64,000 nt of DNA. Source: Rhizobiales bacterium 2SD. GTDB lineage: Bacteria; Pseudomonadota; Alphaproteobacteria; Rhizobiales; Beijerinckiaceae. This document shows, in pieces, positions 51,666 through 60,427 of this stretch (position 1 is the stretch's first letter; each line of letters begins with the position of its first letter). Under the pieces are notes generated by a model. It was not told where the DNA came from and searched no databases. It saw only the letters and a list, made by a program, of their open reading frames with translations. The stretch spans positions 124,001-188,000 of the forward strand of contig SCMY01000013.1 in the NCBI GenBank assembly GCA_005502805.1, in the 5' to 3' direction. A program made the translations under genes and the position numbers.

Positions 51666-52652
51666 CTATTCCGCCGCCTTGATGCCGGCGCGGGTGATCA
51701 CGTCGCGCCAGAGCGCCAATTCCGAGGCGATCAGCTTGCCGAAGCCCTCGGGCGATTCCGGGCGGGCGATGGCGCCGTCCTTGGCCAGCGCCGCGGCGAA
51801 ATCCGGCTGGCCGAGCAGCGCATTGATCTCGCGGTTGAGCCGCTCGACGATGGGGCGCGGCGTGCGCGCCGGCGCGACCATCCCGTACCACTGCACCGCC
51901 TCGAAATCCGGCAGGCCACTCTCGGAAAGCGTTGGCAGGTCAGGCGCGAAGCCGACGCGCTCGCGCGCGGCGACGCCGAGCACCCTGATCTGGCCGCCCT
52001 CGGCCAGCGGTAGCACGGCCGGTCCGCCGGTCAGCGTGAACTGGATGTTGCCGGCGACGATGTCGTTCACCGACGGCGCCGTGCCGCGATAGGGCACATG
52101 CGTCGCCTCGATGCCGGCGCGATGGCAGAAATAAGCGGTGGCGATATGGGCGGCGCTGCCCTGCCCGCCCGACGAATAGTTCAGCTTGCCCGGATTGGCC
52201 TTGGCATAGGCGATGAACTCACTGAGCGTCTTCGCCGGCAGCTTCGGATTGATCGCCAGGATGTTCGGCAGCATGGCGACGAGCGCGACCGGCTGGAAAT
52301 CCTTGACCGGATCATAGGGCACATTGGCGTAGAGCGAGGGCGCGAAAGCCAGCGTCCCGATATGGCCCATCATCAGCGTATGCCCGTCGGGCTCGGCCTT
52401 GGCGACCTGCCCCGAGGCGGTCATGCCGCCCGCACCCGGTCGGTTCTCGATCACGAAACCCTTGCTCGGGATGATCTGCTCGAGCTTGGCCGCGATCACC
52501 CGTGCCAGCACGTCGGTGCTGCCGCCGGGCGTGAACGGCACCACGACCCGGACCAGCTGGCTCGGCCACTCCTGCTGGGCCCGCACCGGCGCCAGCCTGG
52601 CGAAACCGGCTAGCCCGAGGCCGGCGAGGATGGAGCGACGATCGAACATCAT
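51666..52652 (-). CDS. TctC-family (Bug) periplasmic binding protein, orphan
   Basis: A 328-residue binding protein with a signal peptide (MMFDRRSILAGLGLAGFARLAPVRAQ) and the Bug/TctC features 'VRVVVPFTPGGSTDVLARV', 'FVIENRPGAGG' and 'VPYRGTAPSVNDIVAG'. No TctA or TctB membrane gene is in the window, so it either works with partners elsewhere or as a sensor. It probably binds a carboxylic acid of the pathway. Its ATG overlaps the dehydrogenase stop by 4 bases. Confidence 0.88.
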   Translation of the reverse strand: MMFDRRSILAGLGLAGFARLAPVRAQQEWPSQLVRVVVPFTPGGSTDVLARVIAAKLEQIIPSKGFVIENRPGAGGMTASGQVAKAEPDGHTLMMGHIGTLAFAPSLYANVPYDPVKDFQPVALVAMLPNILAINPKLPAKTLSEFIAYAKANPGKLNYSSGGQGSAAHIATAYFCHRAGIEATHVPYRGTAPSVNDIVAGNIQFTLTGGPAVLPLAEGGQIRVLGVAARERVGFAPDLPTLSESGLPDFEAVQWYGMVAPARTPRPIVERLNREINALLGQPDFAAALAKDGAIARPESPEGFGKLIASELALWRDVITRAGIKAAE

Positions 52653-53482
52653 CGTGCCTGCTCCTTGCGGCGAGCTCCGCGCAGCTGGGCCTCGGCGATC
52701 GCCTTGGCCAGACCAGGGTGGAGGTTGGCGACGCCAAGCATCTCGGCTGCCTCGCGCATCTCGGCCGAACGGCGCACGCCATGGGTGGCGACGCGCTCGC
52801 GCATGTCGGCGGCGAGCGCATGGAAGTCGATCGACGGGAAGGTCGCGTTGAGACTGGCGAAGACCGGGTCCTTGACGTCCCAGGCTTCGCAGGCGGCGGC
52901 GCAATCGACCATCAACGCCTCCAGCCCCTTGATCACGATCGAGCGGCAGAGCTTCATCGCCGAGGCCCGGCCATAGATGTCCGAGACCGGCGTCAGGTTC
53001 ATGCCGAGCCCGTTGAGCGCCTCGGAGGCGGCCTGAGCTTTGGGGCCCCCGCTGAGGATCGCGACCTTGAGCCCGGGCTTCAGCACCGGCGCCATCACCG
53101 CGGCTTCGAGATAGTCGGCGCCGCTGGCGGTGACGGCCGCAGCCGCCCGCTGCTTGGTCGATGGCGCGGCCGAATTGACATCGACGAAGATCTGGCCGGG
53201 ATTCAGCCAGCAAGCCGCTTCGGCCGCGACCGCCTCGGCGCGGTCGGCGGTGACGGCCGAGAAGACGAAAGCCGCACCTGCGCAGGCTTCCTGCGCCGAA
53301 GCGGCACGGGTGACGCCCAGCTCCGCCGCGGCCGTCTCTAGACGGCTGCCGGCCTCGCTGCCGAAAAGCAGATCATAGGCCCGGATGGCGACGCCTTCGT
53401 TCGCCAGCAGCCCGCGCGAGAAGGTCTGGCCGACTTCGCCGAAGCCGATGAAGGCGATCGCTGCCGTGTTGGCGCCTGCCAT
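52649..53482 (-). CDS. NAD(P)-dependent 6PGDH-like/DUF1932 oxidoreductase
   Basis: A 277-residue protein with an N-terminal NAD(P) Rossmann motif ('IAFIGFGEVGQTFSRGL', about 10-26) and a C-terminal DUF1932 helical domain ('SAMKLCRSIVIKGLEALMVD' region ~190-210). It belongs to the beta-hydroxyacid dehydrogenase relatives. It is the first gene of the gal/liv operon, just after a regulator gene and its likely binding site. It may oxidise an intermediate before the 4-oxalomesaconate steps; the substrate is not shown. Confidence 0.82.
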   Translation of the reverse strand: MAGANTAAIAFIGFGEVGQTFSRGLLANEGVAIRAYDLLFGSEAGSRLETAAAELGVTRAASAQEACAGAAFVFSAVTADRAEAVAAEAACWLNPGQIFVDVNSAAPSTKQRAAAAVTASGADYLEAAVMAPVLKPGLKVAILSGGPKAQAASEALNGLGMNLTPVSDIYGRASAMKLCRSIVIKGLEALMVDCAAACEAWDVKDPVFASLNATFPSIDFHALAADMRERVATHGVRRSAEMREAAEMLGVANLHPGLAKAIAEAQLRGARRKEQAR

Positions 53483-53532
53483 GGCTGGCCTCTCTCCTCA
53501 CGCGTTTCGTCCCGCGATGAGGTTCGGCCCAA

Positions 53533-53553
53533 ATCATTCTGCCATCAAATGAT
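53533..53553. promoter_or_regulatory. Inverted repeat in the operon promoter region (LysR site candidate)
   Basis: ATCATT and AATGAT are inverted copies 9 bases apart, and CATTCT (53535-53540) with AGAATG (53555-53560) overlap them. They lie in the 88-base AT-rich gap between the LysR stop and the first gene of the gal/liv operon. Confidence 0.45.
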
Positions 53554-53570
53554 AAGAATGCAGCGATTGA

Positions 53571-54491
53571 TTACTTTTCTTCATCTCGTCGTGGCGTGAT
53601 GCTGCGCTTCAGCGCCTGGCTCAGCAGCGCCATCAGATCGCGCGTCACCGGGCGGACCGGCACCGATTTGCGGGTGATGATGCCGAGCGTCCGGCTCACC
53701 GCCGGAGATCGCAGCGGCACCGCCACGAGCTCCCCGGCATCGACGACGTCGAGCGCGAGTTGCGGCACCACGGCATAGCCGATGCGCGAGCGCACCAGGC
53801 TGACCGCGGTGACGACGCGCTGGACCTCGTAGCGCCAGGTCAGGCTCTCGCGCCTTGCGCCGAGCGCATCATCGATCAGGATGCGGTTGCCGGTCTCGGC
53901 GCTGATCCGCACCAGCGGCTCGTCCTGCAATTGCGCCCAGGTCAGCGAGCTCGCCTGCGCCAGCGGCATCGAGCGATGGCTGACCAGCACGAAGGGCTCC
54001 TTGACGACCGGCTTCAGCTCCAGGTCCCAGCGATTGGCAGCGACGATGGTGACGCCGAACTCGGCCTCACCCGACTGGACCTTGTCGGCGATCTCGGACG
54101 CCGAATTGTCATGGATACGGACGCCGACGCCGGGATGACGCGCGGCGAAGGCGGCAATCACCGCCGGCATGCAATGCGCCGCCACCGTCGGCAGGCAGCC
54201 GAGCGAGACCTGCTCGTCGCCCTCGCGCAGCTCAACGCGAACCTCGTTGATGGCGAAGCCGAGGTCCTCGAAGATGCGTCGCGCCCGCGGCAGCAGGGTG
54301 GTGCCGGCCGCGGTCAGCGAGACCTGACGGGTCGTGCGCAGGAAGAGCGGCGTTCCCAGCGATTCCTCCAGTTTGCGGATGCGATGGCTGAGCGCCGTCT
54401 GCGACAGGTTGAGATGCGAAGCGGCCGCCCGGAAGCTGCCGCGCTCGGCGATGCTGACGAAGGCCTGCAGCCCGAGAACGTCGACGCGCAT
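53571..54491 (-). CDS. LysR-family regulator of the gal/liv operon
   Basis: A 306-residue LysR protein with N-terminal HTH ('GSFRAAASHLNLSQTALSHRIRKLEESLGTPLF' region ~18-50) and a C-terminal effector domain. GGAGG lies about 9 bases before its ATG. It is transcribed in the same direction as, and directly before, the aromatic operon, with an inverted repeat in the gap, so it probably controls that operon. It could instead respond to the hydantoinase/D-amino-acid genes upstream (108-base gap). Confidence 0.9.
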   Translation of the reverse strand: MRVDVLGLQAFVSIAERGSFRAAASHLNLSQTALSHRIRKLEESLGTPLFLRTTRQVSLTAAGTTLLPRARRIFEDLGFAINEVRVELREGDEQVSLGCLPTVAAHCMPAVIAAFAARHPGVGVRIHDNSASEIADKVQSGEAEFGVTIVAANRWDLELKPVVKEPFVLVSHRSMPLAQASSLTWAQLQDEPLVRISAETGNRILIDDALGARRESLTWRYEVQRVVTAVSLVRSRIGYAVVPQLALDVVDAGELVAVPLRSPAVSRTLGIITRKSVPVRPVTRDLMALLSQALKRSITPRRDEEK

Positions 54492-54599
54492 CGGATCGAA
54501 CCTCCTTCAGCCCCTCGGAGCCAAGACTGGCGCCGACGAGCCTTCGGGCATCTTTCCGGTTGTTTCAATCCTGTTTGATGCGGTGAGCCTCATTCGCCG

Positions 54600-55757
54600 T
54601 CAGTCGGCCCGGCCGCGCGCCTCGACCGGCCACTGCGCCACGAGGTCGGCGCCACGCACGACGTGCAGGATGTCGTGCAGGTTGATCGTCGGATCGCAAT
54701 GCGGGACCGTGCATTCAACCACCGTCCCGATCGGCAAGGTGCCGTGCCCTTCCTGAGGCAGGATGCGGCCGAACTCGTCGCCGCACCATTCGATCCGCCC
54801 GACCAGTTCGCCGTTTAGGAAGACGCGCGGCGGCGGGCCGTCCAGCGCAAAGCTCTTGCTGCCGCCATCGGTGATGGCGAAGCCGAGCGAACTATGGCCG
54901 ATCACGGTGACGGCGATGCGCAGCGCCGGCTTGAACTCGGGCCCGCCGCGGCCATGCATGTCGACGCTGTCATAGGCCTCGTCCATGAAGACATAGGAGC
55001 CGGCCTGGATCTCGGTCAGCAGCTGGTCTTCGCCGTCGAGGAGATGGCTGCCGGTGCCGCCGCCCGAGACGATCTCCGGCGCGAAGCCAGCGGCGCGCAG
55101 GGCATCGAGCATCGCGGCGAGCAGCCGGCCCATCTCCTGGTTTGCGGCGCGGCGCGCGGCGAAATCGTCGATATGCTGGACGCGGCCCTGATAGGCTTGG
55201 ACGCCGCGATAGCGCAGGCCGCCCAAGCCCGAGACGAGCTTCGCCAGTTCGACCGCCTCGGCTGGCGTCGCGACACCGCTGCGTTTCAATCCGACATCGA
55301 GATCGACCAGCACATCGAAGGCCGTGCCGTGCCGCCTCGCCGCCTCGGCATAGGCGGTGGCGAGGTCGGCCCGGTCGACCACGACACCGATCCGCCCGCC
55401 GGCGGCCGCAGCGCACGCCAGAGCATCGATCTTCGCCGGGCTTGCGATCGGGGCGCTGAGCAGGAGATCGCGAACGCCGCCTTCGAACAGCGCCAGCAAT
55501 TCGCCCGGCTTGGCGCAGCAATTGCCGAGCGCTCCCGCCGCCATCTGCCGGCGGGTGATCTCGGCGCATTTATGCGATTTCGCATGTGGCCTGAGCTTCA
55601 GCCCAGCCTCGCGGCAGGTCTGCGCCATCAGCGCGATGTTATGCTCGAACAGGTCGAGGTCGAGCACGGCAGCCGGCGTCTCCAGTCGCGCCCGGCTACC
55701 GGGCTCGCCGACGAGTTTTTCATTGAGCGCAACCGCTCCGAACAGGGGCATGGTCAT
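54600..55757 (-). CDS. D-threonine aldolase/D-serine dehydratase-like PLP enzyme
   Basis: A 385-residue fold-type III PLP enzyme. The PLP lysine is in 'RPHAKSHKCAEI', an alanine-racemase-like barrel follows, and a C-terminal metal site 'VPHCDPTINLHD' (His, Cys) is typical of D-threonine aldolase and eukaryotic-type D-serine dehydratase. It cleaves or deaminates a D-hydroxy amino acid. It is coupled by an ATGA overlap to hyuB, so it may process the D-amino-acid product of hydantoin or oxoproline opening. Confidence 0.88.
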   Translation of the reverse strand: MTMPLFGAVALNEKLVGEPGSRARLETPAAVLDLDLFEHNIALMAQTCREAGLKLRPHAKSHKCAEITRRQMAAGALGNCCAKPGELLALFEGGVRDLLLSAPIASPAKIDALACAAAAGGRIGVVVDRADLATAYAEAARRHGTAFDVLVDLDVGLKRSGVATPAEAVELAKLVSGLGGLRYRGVQAYQGRVQHIDDFAARRAANQEMGRLLAAMLDALRAAGFAPEIVSGGGTGSHLLDGEDQLLTEIQAGSYVFMDEAYDSVDMHGRGGPEFKPALRIAVTVIGHSSLGFAITDGGSKSFALDGPPPRVFLNGELVGRIEWCGDEFGRILPQEGHGTLPIGTVVECTVPHCDPTINLHDILHVVRGADLVAQWPVEARGRAD

Positions 55758-57496
55758 GGCTTGGCTCCCGCACGTTCGGCCCGTTGGCGCGTCGTGGCCA
55801 CAAGATCGATGGTTGCACCGTCGGCGGCGAAGACCACGCCGTAGTCACGCACGGCGCCCTCGGCCGTGACCTTCCCTTCCCGCAGGTCGTCCTCGACCCG
55901 GATCGGATCGCGTTGCAGCGCATCGCCATAGCCACCACCACCCGCCCCGATCAGGCGGAAGACGTCGCCGGCGCGGGCGCTGAAGCTCTCCATCGGCATG
56001 GTCGGCAGGCCCTGCTGCGTGCCGTCGGCGCGGATCAGGATATGGGCCGAGGGCGCGCCGGGGCTGCCGCCCTCGAAGCCGAAGGGCGGATGGTCGCGCC
56101 GGTCGCCGCGCAGCACGAAGCGGATCGGCGCGAGGAAGCGGAACTCGCGGATGAAGGAGAGCCCGCCGCGGAATTCGCCCGGGCCGCCGGTATCCGGCAC
56201 GAGCCCATAGCGCAGCACCTCGACCGGCATGTCGGCCTCGATCATCTCGACCGGCTGGTTGGAGAGGTTGGCGGCGGGGTTGGAGATGCCCTCGATGCCG
56301 TCCTTGCCGGCCCGCGCCCCCCAGGTGCCGACCACCATCTCGTTGAGCACGAAGGGCCGCCCCTCATGCATGCCGCCAGCCGCGAGCAGATAAGGCCCGC
56401 CCTCGGAACCGCCGATGGCCCGCTCCGGCACGATCTGCGCGAGCGCCTGCATGATCGCATCGAAGACGCGGTAGCCGACGACGCCACGCGCTCCGCAGGC
56501 GGCCGGATAGCGCGGATTGACCAGGCATCCTTCCGGCGCCCTCACCGTGATCGGGCGCAGATAGCCCTCGCAATTGGGGATGTCCTGCTGCGACAGGCAA
56601 CGGATCGCGCAGAAGGAAGCCGATTCCGGCAGTGAGATCGGGCAGTTGATCGAGGCCGCGACCTGATCGGCCGTGCCGGCAAAATCGATGTCGATCGTGT
56701 CGTCCGCGACGGTGACGGTCGCGACGATCGGCAGCGGCTCAGGGTTCTCGCCGACGCCGTCGATATAGTCGGTGGCACGATAAACCCCGTTCGGCAGGGC
56801 GCGGATGACGTCGCGCATCATCGCCTCGGCATGGTCGTGCAGCGCATCGATATAGGCGTCGAGCACCTCGGCCCCATAGCGGCCGATCAGCGTCTTCAGC
56901 CCCTCCTCGGCGACATTGCAGGCAGCGATCTGGGCGCGGATGTCGCCGAGCACCTCGACCGGCGAGCGCGTATTGGCTTCGAGGATACGGAACACCGCCT
57001 CGACCGGCGTGCCGGCATCATAGAGCTTGAGCAGCGGCAGGCGCAGGCCTTCCTGCTGGATTTCGGTCGCGTAGATCGCGACGCTGCCTGGCACGATGCC
57101 GCCGAGATCGGTGTGATGCGCCACGGTCGCGGCGAAGCCTGAAAGTCGGCCAGCGACGAAGATCGGCTTCAGGATGTAGATGTCAGGCAGATGCTGGCCG
57201 CCGGAGCCGTAGGGGTCATTGGCGATCAGGATATCGCCGGGTTTCAGCGTGTCGCCATAGCGCTCCCTGACGAAGCCCATGATGCGCGGGAAGGAGCAGA
57301 GCTGGATCGGCAGGGTCAGCCCCTGCGCGATCACCCGGCCCTTCGCGTCGCAGAGCGCCGTCGAGTAATCCATGATGTCGCGGACAACAGGCGAATAGGC
57401 CGAGCGCATCACGATCAGGGCCATCTCGTCGGCGGTCGAGGCGAGCGCATTGCGGATCACTTCGAGGGTGATCGGGTCGATCTCGCGCATGCTCAT
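55754..57496 (-). CDS. hyuB: Hydantoinase/oxoprolinase subunit B
   Basis: A 580-residue HyuB-type subunit beginning 'IDPITLEVIRNALASTADEMA', with 'IANDPYGSGGQHLPDIYIL', 'AHHTDLGG' and 'DTGGPGEFRGGLSF'. With HyuA it opens cyclic amides using ATP. It overlaps both the hyuA stop and the D-TA start by 4 bases. The final ~20 residues are longer than in many relatives. Confidence 0.92.
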   Translation of the reverse strand: MSMREIDPITLEVIRNALASTADEMALIVMRSAYSPVVRDIMDYSTALCDAKGRVIAQGLTLPIQLCSFPRIMGFVRERYGDTLKPGDILIANDPYGSGGQHLPDIYILKPIFVAGRLSGFAATVAHHTDLGGIVPGSVAIYATEIQQEGLRLPLLKLYDAGTPVEAVFRILEANTRSPVEVLGDIRAQIAACNVAEEGLKTLIGRYGAEVLDAYIDALHDHAEAMMRDVIRALPNGVYRATDYIDGVGENPEPLPIVATVTVADDTIDIDFAGTADQVAASINCPISLPESASFCAIRCLSQQDIPNCEGYLRPITVRAPEGCLVNPRYPAACGARGVVGYRVFDAIMQALAQIVPERAIGGSEGGPYLLAAGGMHEGRPFVLNEMVVGTWGARAGKDGIEGISNPAANLSNQPVEMIEADMPVEVLRYGLVPDTGGPGEFRGGLSFIREFRFLAPIRFVLRGDRRDHPPFGFEGGSPGAPSAHILIRADGTQQGLPTMPMESFSARAGDVFRLIGAGGGGYGDALQRDPIRVEDDLREGKVTAEGAVRDYGVVFAADGATIDLVATTRQRAERAGAKP

Positions 57497-59568
57497 GCGG
57501 CCTCCAGGGCGATGTCGATATTGCCGGCCTCGTCGAGCCTGGCGCTCTGACCGGGCCCGACGACGCAGGTGCAGTCGTATTCCTCGATGACGAAGGGCCC
57601 GCGCCGCGCCGTGGCGTCGAGATCGGCCCGGCCGATCACGGCGATCGAGGCCGCGGCCCCGCTGGCGTTGAAGGAGACCGTCCGGTCGGCCCGGCGCATC
57701 GGCGCCTCCGCCGCGAATTGCTGGCGCGGGGCGATCAGCGGCAGCCGCGCCGTCAGCCGGGCGTTGACGAGGTGGACCGCATCCTTCTGCGAGCGATGGC
57801 CATAGGTGCGCTCATGCTCGCGGTGAAACAGCTCGTTGAGCTCGGCGATGTCGAAGCGCCGTGCCGGCACGGTCAATTCATAGGCCTGGCCGACATAGCG
57901 CAGGTCGGCGGCGTAGCGGAATTCGGCCTGCGCGAGGTCATAGCCTTCGAGCGCGAGGATGCGGCGGGCATCGGCGCCGAGTTCGGCGAAGAGCTCACCC
58001 AGCCCGGCATCGTCGAGTTCCTCTGCCCGTCGCCGCGATGGCCGCACGAACTCCTGCTCGACATCGGAGCGCAGCAGGCCGAGCGCGCTGAAGACGCCAG
58101 CGGCGCGCGGGACGATGACGCGGCGGATGCCGAGCGCGCCCGCGACCTCGGCCGCGACCACCGGGCCATTGCCGCCGAAGGCGACCAACGTCGCCTGGCG
58201 CGGATCGCGGCCGCGATAGGTCGAGACCGCCTTGACCGCCCGCGTCATGGTGGTGACCGCGAGCGTCAGCACACCGCGCGCCGTCTGCTGGAGATCGAGC
58301 CCGAGAGGGCGCGCGACCTGGTCATTCAGCGCGGCGCGGCCGGCATCGGCTTGCAGCGGAAAGCTGCCGCCGGCGAGCGCGACGTCGTTGATGTAGCCGA
58401 GCGTCAGGAAGGCGTCGGTCAGCGTCGCCTGCCGGCCGCCCAGCCCGTAGCAGACCGGCCCCGGATAGGCCCCGGCGCTCTGCGGCCCGACCGAGACCTG
58501 GTTCATCCTGTCGATCGCGACGATGCTGCCGCCGCCGGCGCCGATCTCGGAGACGTCGATGAAGGGCATCTTGATCGGGTAGCCGCCGCCCTTGACCAGC
58601 TTGCTCGACAGATTGATGCCGGCCCCGACCTCGTATTCGGTGGTGCGGGCCGGCTCGCCATGCTCGATCAGCGCCGCCTTGGCGGTGGTGCCGCCCATGT
58701 CGAAGGAGATGATGCTCGGCTCGTCACCGCCGGAGACCAGCCGCGCGCAGGCGATGACGCCGGCGGCCGGGCCGGATTCGACCAGTGAGGCCGCGCGCTT
58801 CACCGCCGAGCCCAGCCGCATGATGCCGCCGCCGGAATGCATCATCTCGACCTGGCAGGTGACGCCGATCGAGGCGAGCCGCGCCGTCAGAGCGCTGGCA
58901 TAGTTGCGCACGACCGGGCCGATATAGGCGTTCACCACCACGGTCGAGGTGCGCTCGTATTCGCGGATCTCCGGCAGGATCTCCGAGCCGCGGCAGATAT
59001 AGACGCCGTCGCCAAGCTCGGCCCGCAGGATACCTTCAGCCTCGATCTCGTGCTGCGGATTGGCGTAGGCGTGCAGGAAGCTGATCGCCACCGCCTCGAC
59101 GCCTTCCTCGCGGAAACGCTTCGCCGCCGCGACGACGTCCTCGCGCGCGAGCGGCACGCGGACGGAGCCGTCAGGGCCCAGCCGCTCGCTGACCTCGAGC
59201 CGCAGGCGCCGCGCCGCCAGCGGCTTCGGCTTGTCGTATTGCAGGTCGTAGAGCACCGGGATGCGCAGGCGGCGCATCTCGAGCACGTCGCGGAAGCCGG
59301 CGGTGGTCAGGAGGCCGGTGCAGGCGCCCTTGTATTCGAGGATGGCGTTGGTCGCGACGGTGGTCGCATGGACGATGCCGGTGATGCGGTCGGGCGTGGT
59401 CTGGTAATCCTCGATCAGCGCCTTCAGCGCCTGGGCGATGCCACGGCTGTAATCGTCCGGGGTCGAAGGTACCTTGCGGGTCTCGATCAGCCCGTCATCG
59501 CGTGCGACCACGACATCGGTGAAGGTGCCGCCGATGTCGATGCCGATCCGGTAGCTATGCTGCGCCAT
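57493..59568 (-). CDS. hyuA: Hydantoinase/oxoprolinase subunit A
   Basis: A 691-residue HyuA-type ATPase subunit: 'YRIGIDIGGTFTDVVVARDDG', 'HATTVATNAILEYKG', 'SFDMGGTTAKAALI' and 'GAGGGSIVAIDRM'. The start at 59568 overlaps the ABC ATPase stop by 14 bases; an open frame upstream lies inside that gene and is not coding. Following a dipeptide-type importer, it probably acts on an imported cyclic dipeptide, hydantoin or pyroglutamyl compound. Confidence 0.93.
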   Translation of the reverse strand: MAQHSYRIGIDIGGTFTDVVVARDDGLIETRKVPSTPDDYSRGIAQALKALIEDYQTTPDRITGIVHATTVATNAILEYKGACTGLLTTAGFRDVLEMRRLRIPVLYDLQYDKPKPLAARRLRLEVSERLGPDGSVRVPLAREDVVAAAKRFREEGVEAVAISFLHAYANPQHEIEAEGILRAELGDGVYICRGSEILPEIREYERTSTVVVNAYIGPVVRNYASALTARLASIGVTCQVEMMHSGGGIMRLGSAVKRAASLVESGPAAGVIACARLVSGGDEPSIISFDMGGTTAKAALIEHGEPARTTEYEVGAGINLSSKLVKGGGYPIKMPFIDVSEIGAGGGSIVAIDRMNQVSVGPQSAGAYPGPVCYGLGGRQATLTDAFLTLGYINDVALAGGSFPLQADAGRAALNDQVARPLGLDLQQTARGVLTLAVTTMTRAVKAVSTYRGRDPRQATLVAFGGNGPVVAAEVAGALGIRRVIVPRAAGVFSALGLLRSDVEQEFVRPSRRRAEELDDAGLGELFAELGADARRILALEGYDLAQAEFRYAADLRYVGQAYELTVPARRFDIAELNELFHREHERTYGHRSQKDAVHLVNARLTARLPLIAPRQQFAAEAPMRRADRTVSFNASGAAASIAVIGRADLDATARRGPFVIEEYDCTCVVGPGQSARLDEAGNIDIALEAA

Positions 59569-60427
59569 GGATGTCTTCCCGGGTTTCTGGAACCGCCGCG
59601 TCGGCACGGACGGGCAACGGCGTGCGCCGGCCGGCGAGGCCTTTCGGCACTGCGGCGATGAGGGCTTGGGTGTAGGGGTGCTGCGGGCGGCCCAGCACAT
59701 CGAGGCAGGGCCCTTGCTCCACGATCGTCCCTTTCCGCATCACGACGATGCGGCTGCACAGCGTGCGCACCAGCGCGAGGTCGTGGCTGATGAAGAGCAG
59801 CGTCAGGCCGAGCTCGCGGGTCAGGCGCGAGAGCAGATTGATCACCTGCGCCTGCAGGGAGACGTCGAGCGCCGAGACCGGCTCGTCGGCGATCAGAACC
59901 TCCGGCTTCATCGCCAGTGCCCGCGCCAGGCCGATGCGCTGGCGCTGGCCGCCGGAAAGCTCATGCGGCAAACGCGGCCCGATCTCGGGGCCGAGTCCGA
60001 CCAGCGTGAGCAGGTCCGCAATCTCGCTGTCGCGCTGTGCCCTGGGCACGCCGCGCAGCGCCAGCGTCTCGCCGAGGCAGCGTTCGACGCTCTTGCGCGG
60101 ATTCAGCGCGCTGCTCGAATCCTGGAAGACCATCTGGACGCGCCGGCGCCAGGGCCCGGCATGGTCGCGCATCAGGACCGCCATCGACTGGCCGTCGAGC
60201 AGGACCTCGCCGGATGTCGGCCGCGCCAGCCCGACCGCAAGGCCGGCCAGAGTCGACTTGCCCGAGCCGCTCTCGCCGACGATTCCGACCACATCGCCGC
60301 GCATCACGTCGAGGCTGACATCGTCGAGCGCGACGAGCCGGCTGTCGCGCCCGAGCAGACGGTCGAGCAGCCCACCCTGCGGGAAGGATTTGGAGACGCC
60401 GCGCAGCGACAGGATCGGGCCGGTCAT
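59555..60427 (-). CDS. dppF: Dipeptide-type ABC ATPase DppF
   Basis: A 290-residue ATPase with Walker A 'GESGSGKST', Q-loop 'MVFQDSSSALNP', signature 'LSGGQRQRIGLARAL', Walker B 'VLIADEPVSALD' and switch 'FISHDLALV'. The extended C-terminus 'HPYTQALIAAVP' is the Opp/Dpp signature. It overlaps dppD by 4 bases. Confidence 0.92.
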   Translation of the reverse strand: MTGPILSLRGVSKSFPQGGLLDRLLGRDSRLVALDDVSLDVMRGDVVGIVGESGSGKSTLAGLAVGLARPTSGEVLLDGQSMAVLMRDHAGPWRRRVQMVFQDSSSALNPRKSVERCLGETLALRGVPRAQRDSEIADLLTLVGLGPEIGPRLPHELSGGQRQRIGLARALAMKPEVLIADEPVSALDVSLQAQVINLLSRLTRELGLTLLFISHDLALVRTLCSRIVVMRKGTIVEQGPCLDVLGRPQHPYTQALIAAVPKGLAGRRTPLPVRADAAVPETREDIHGAA

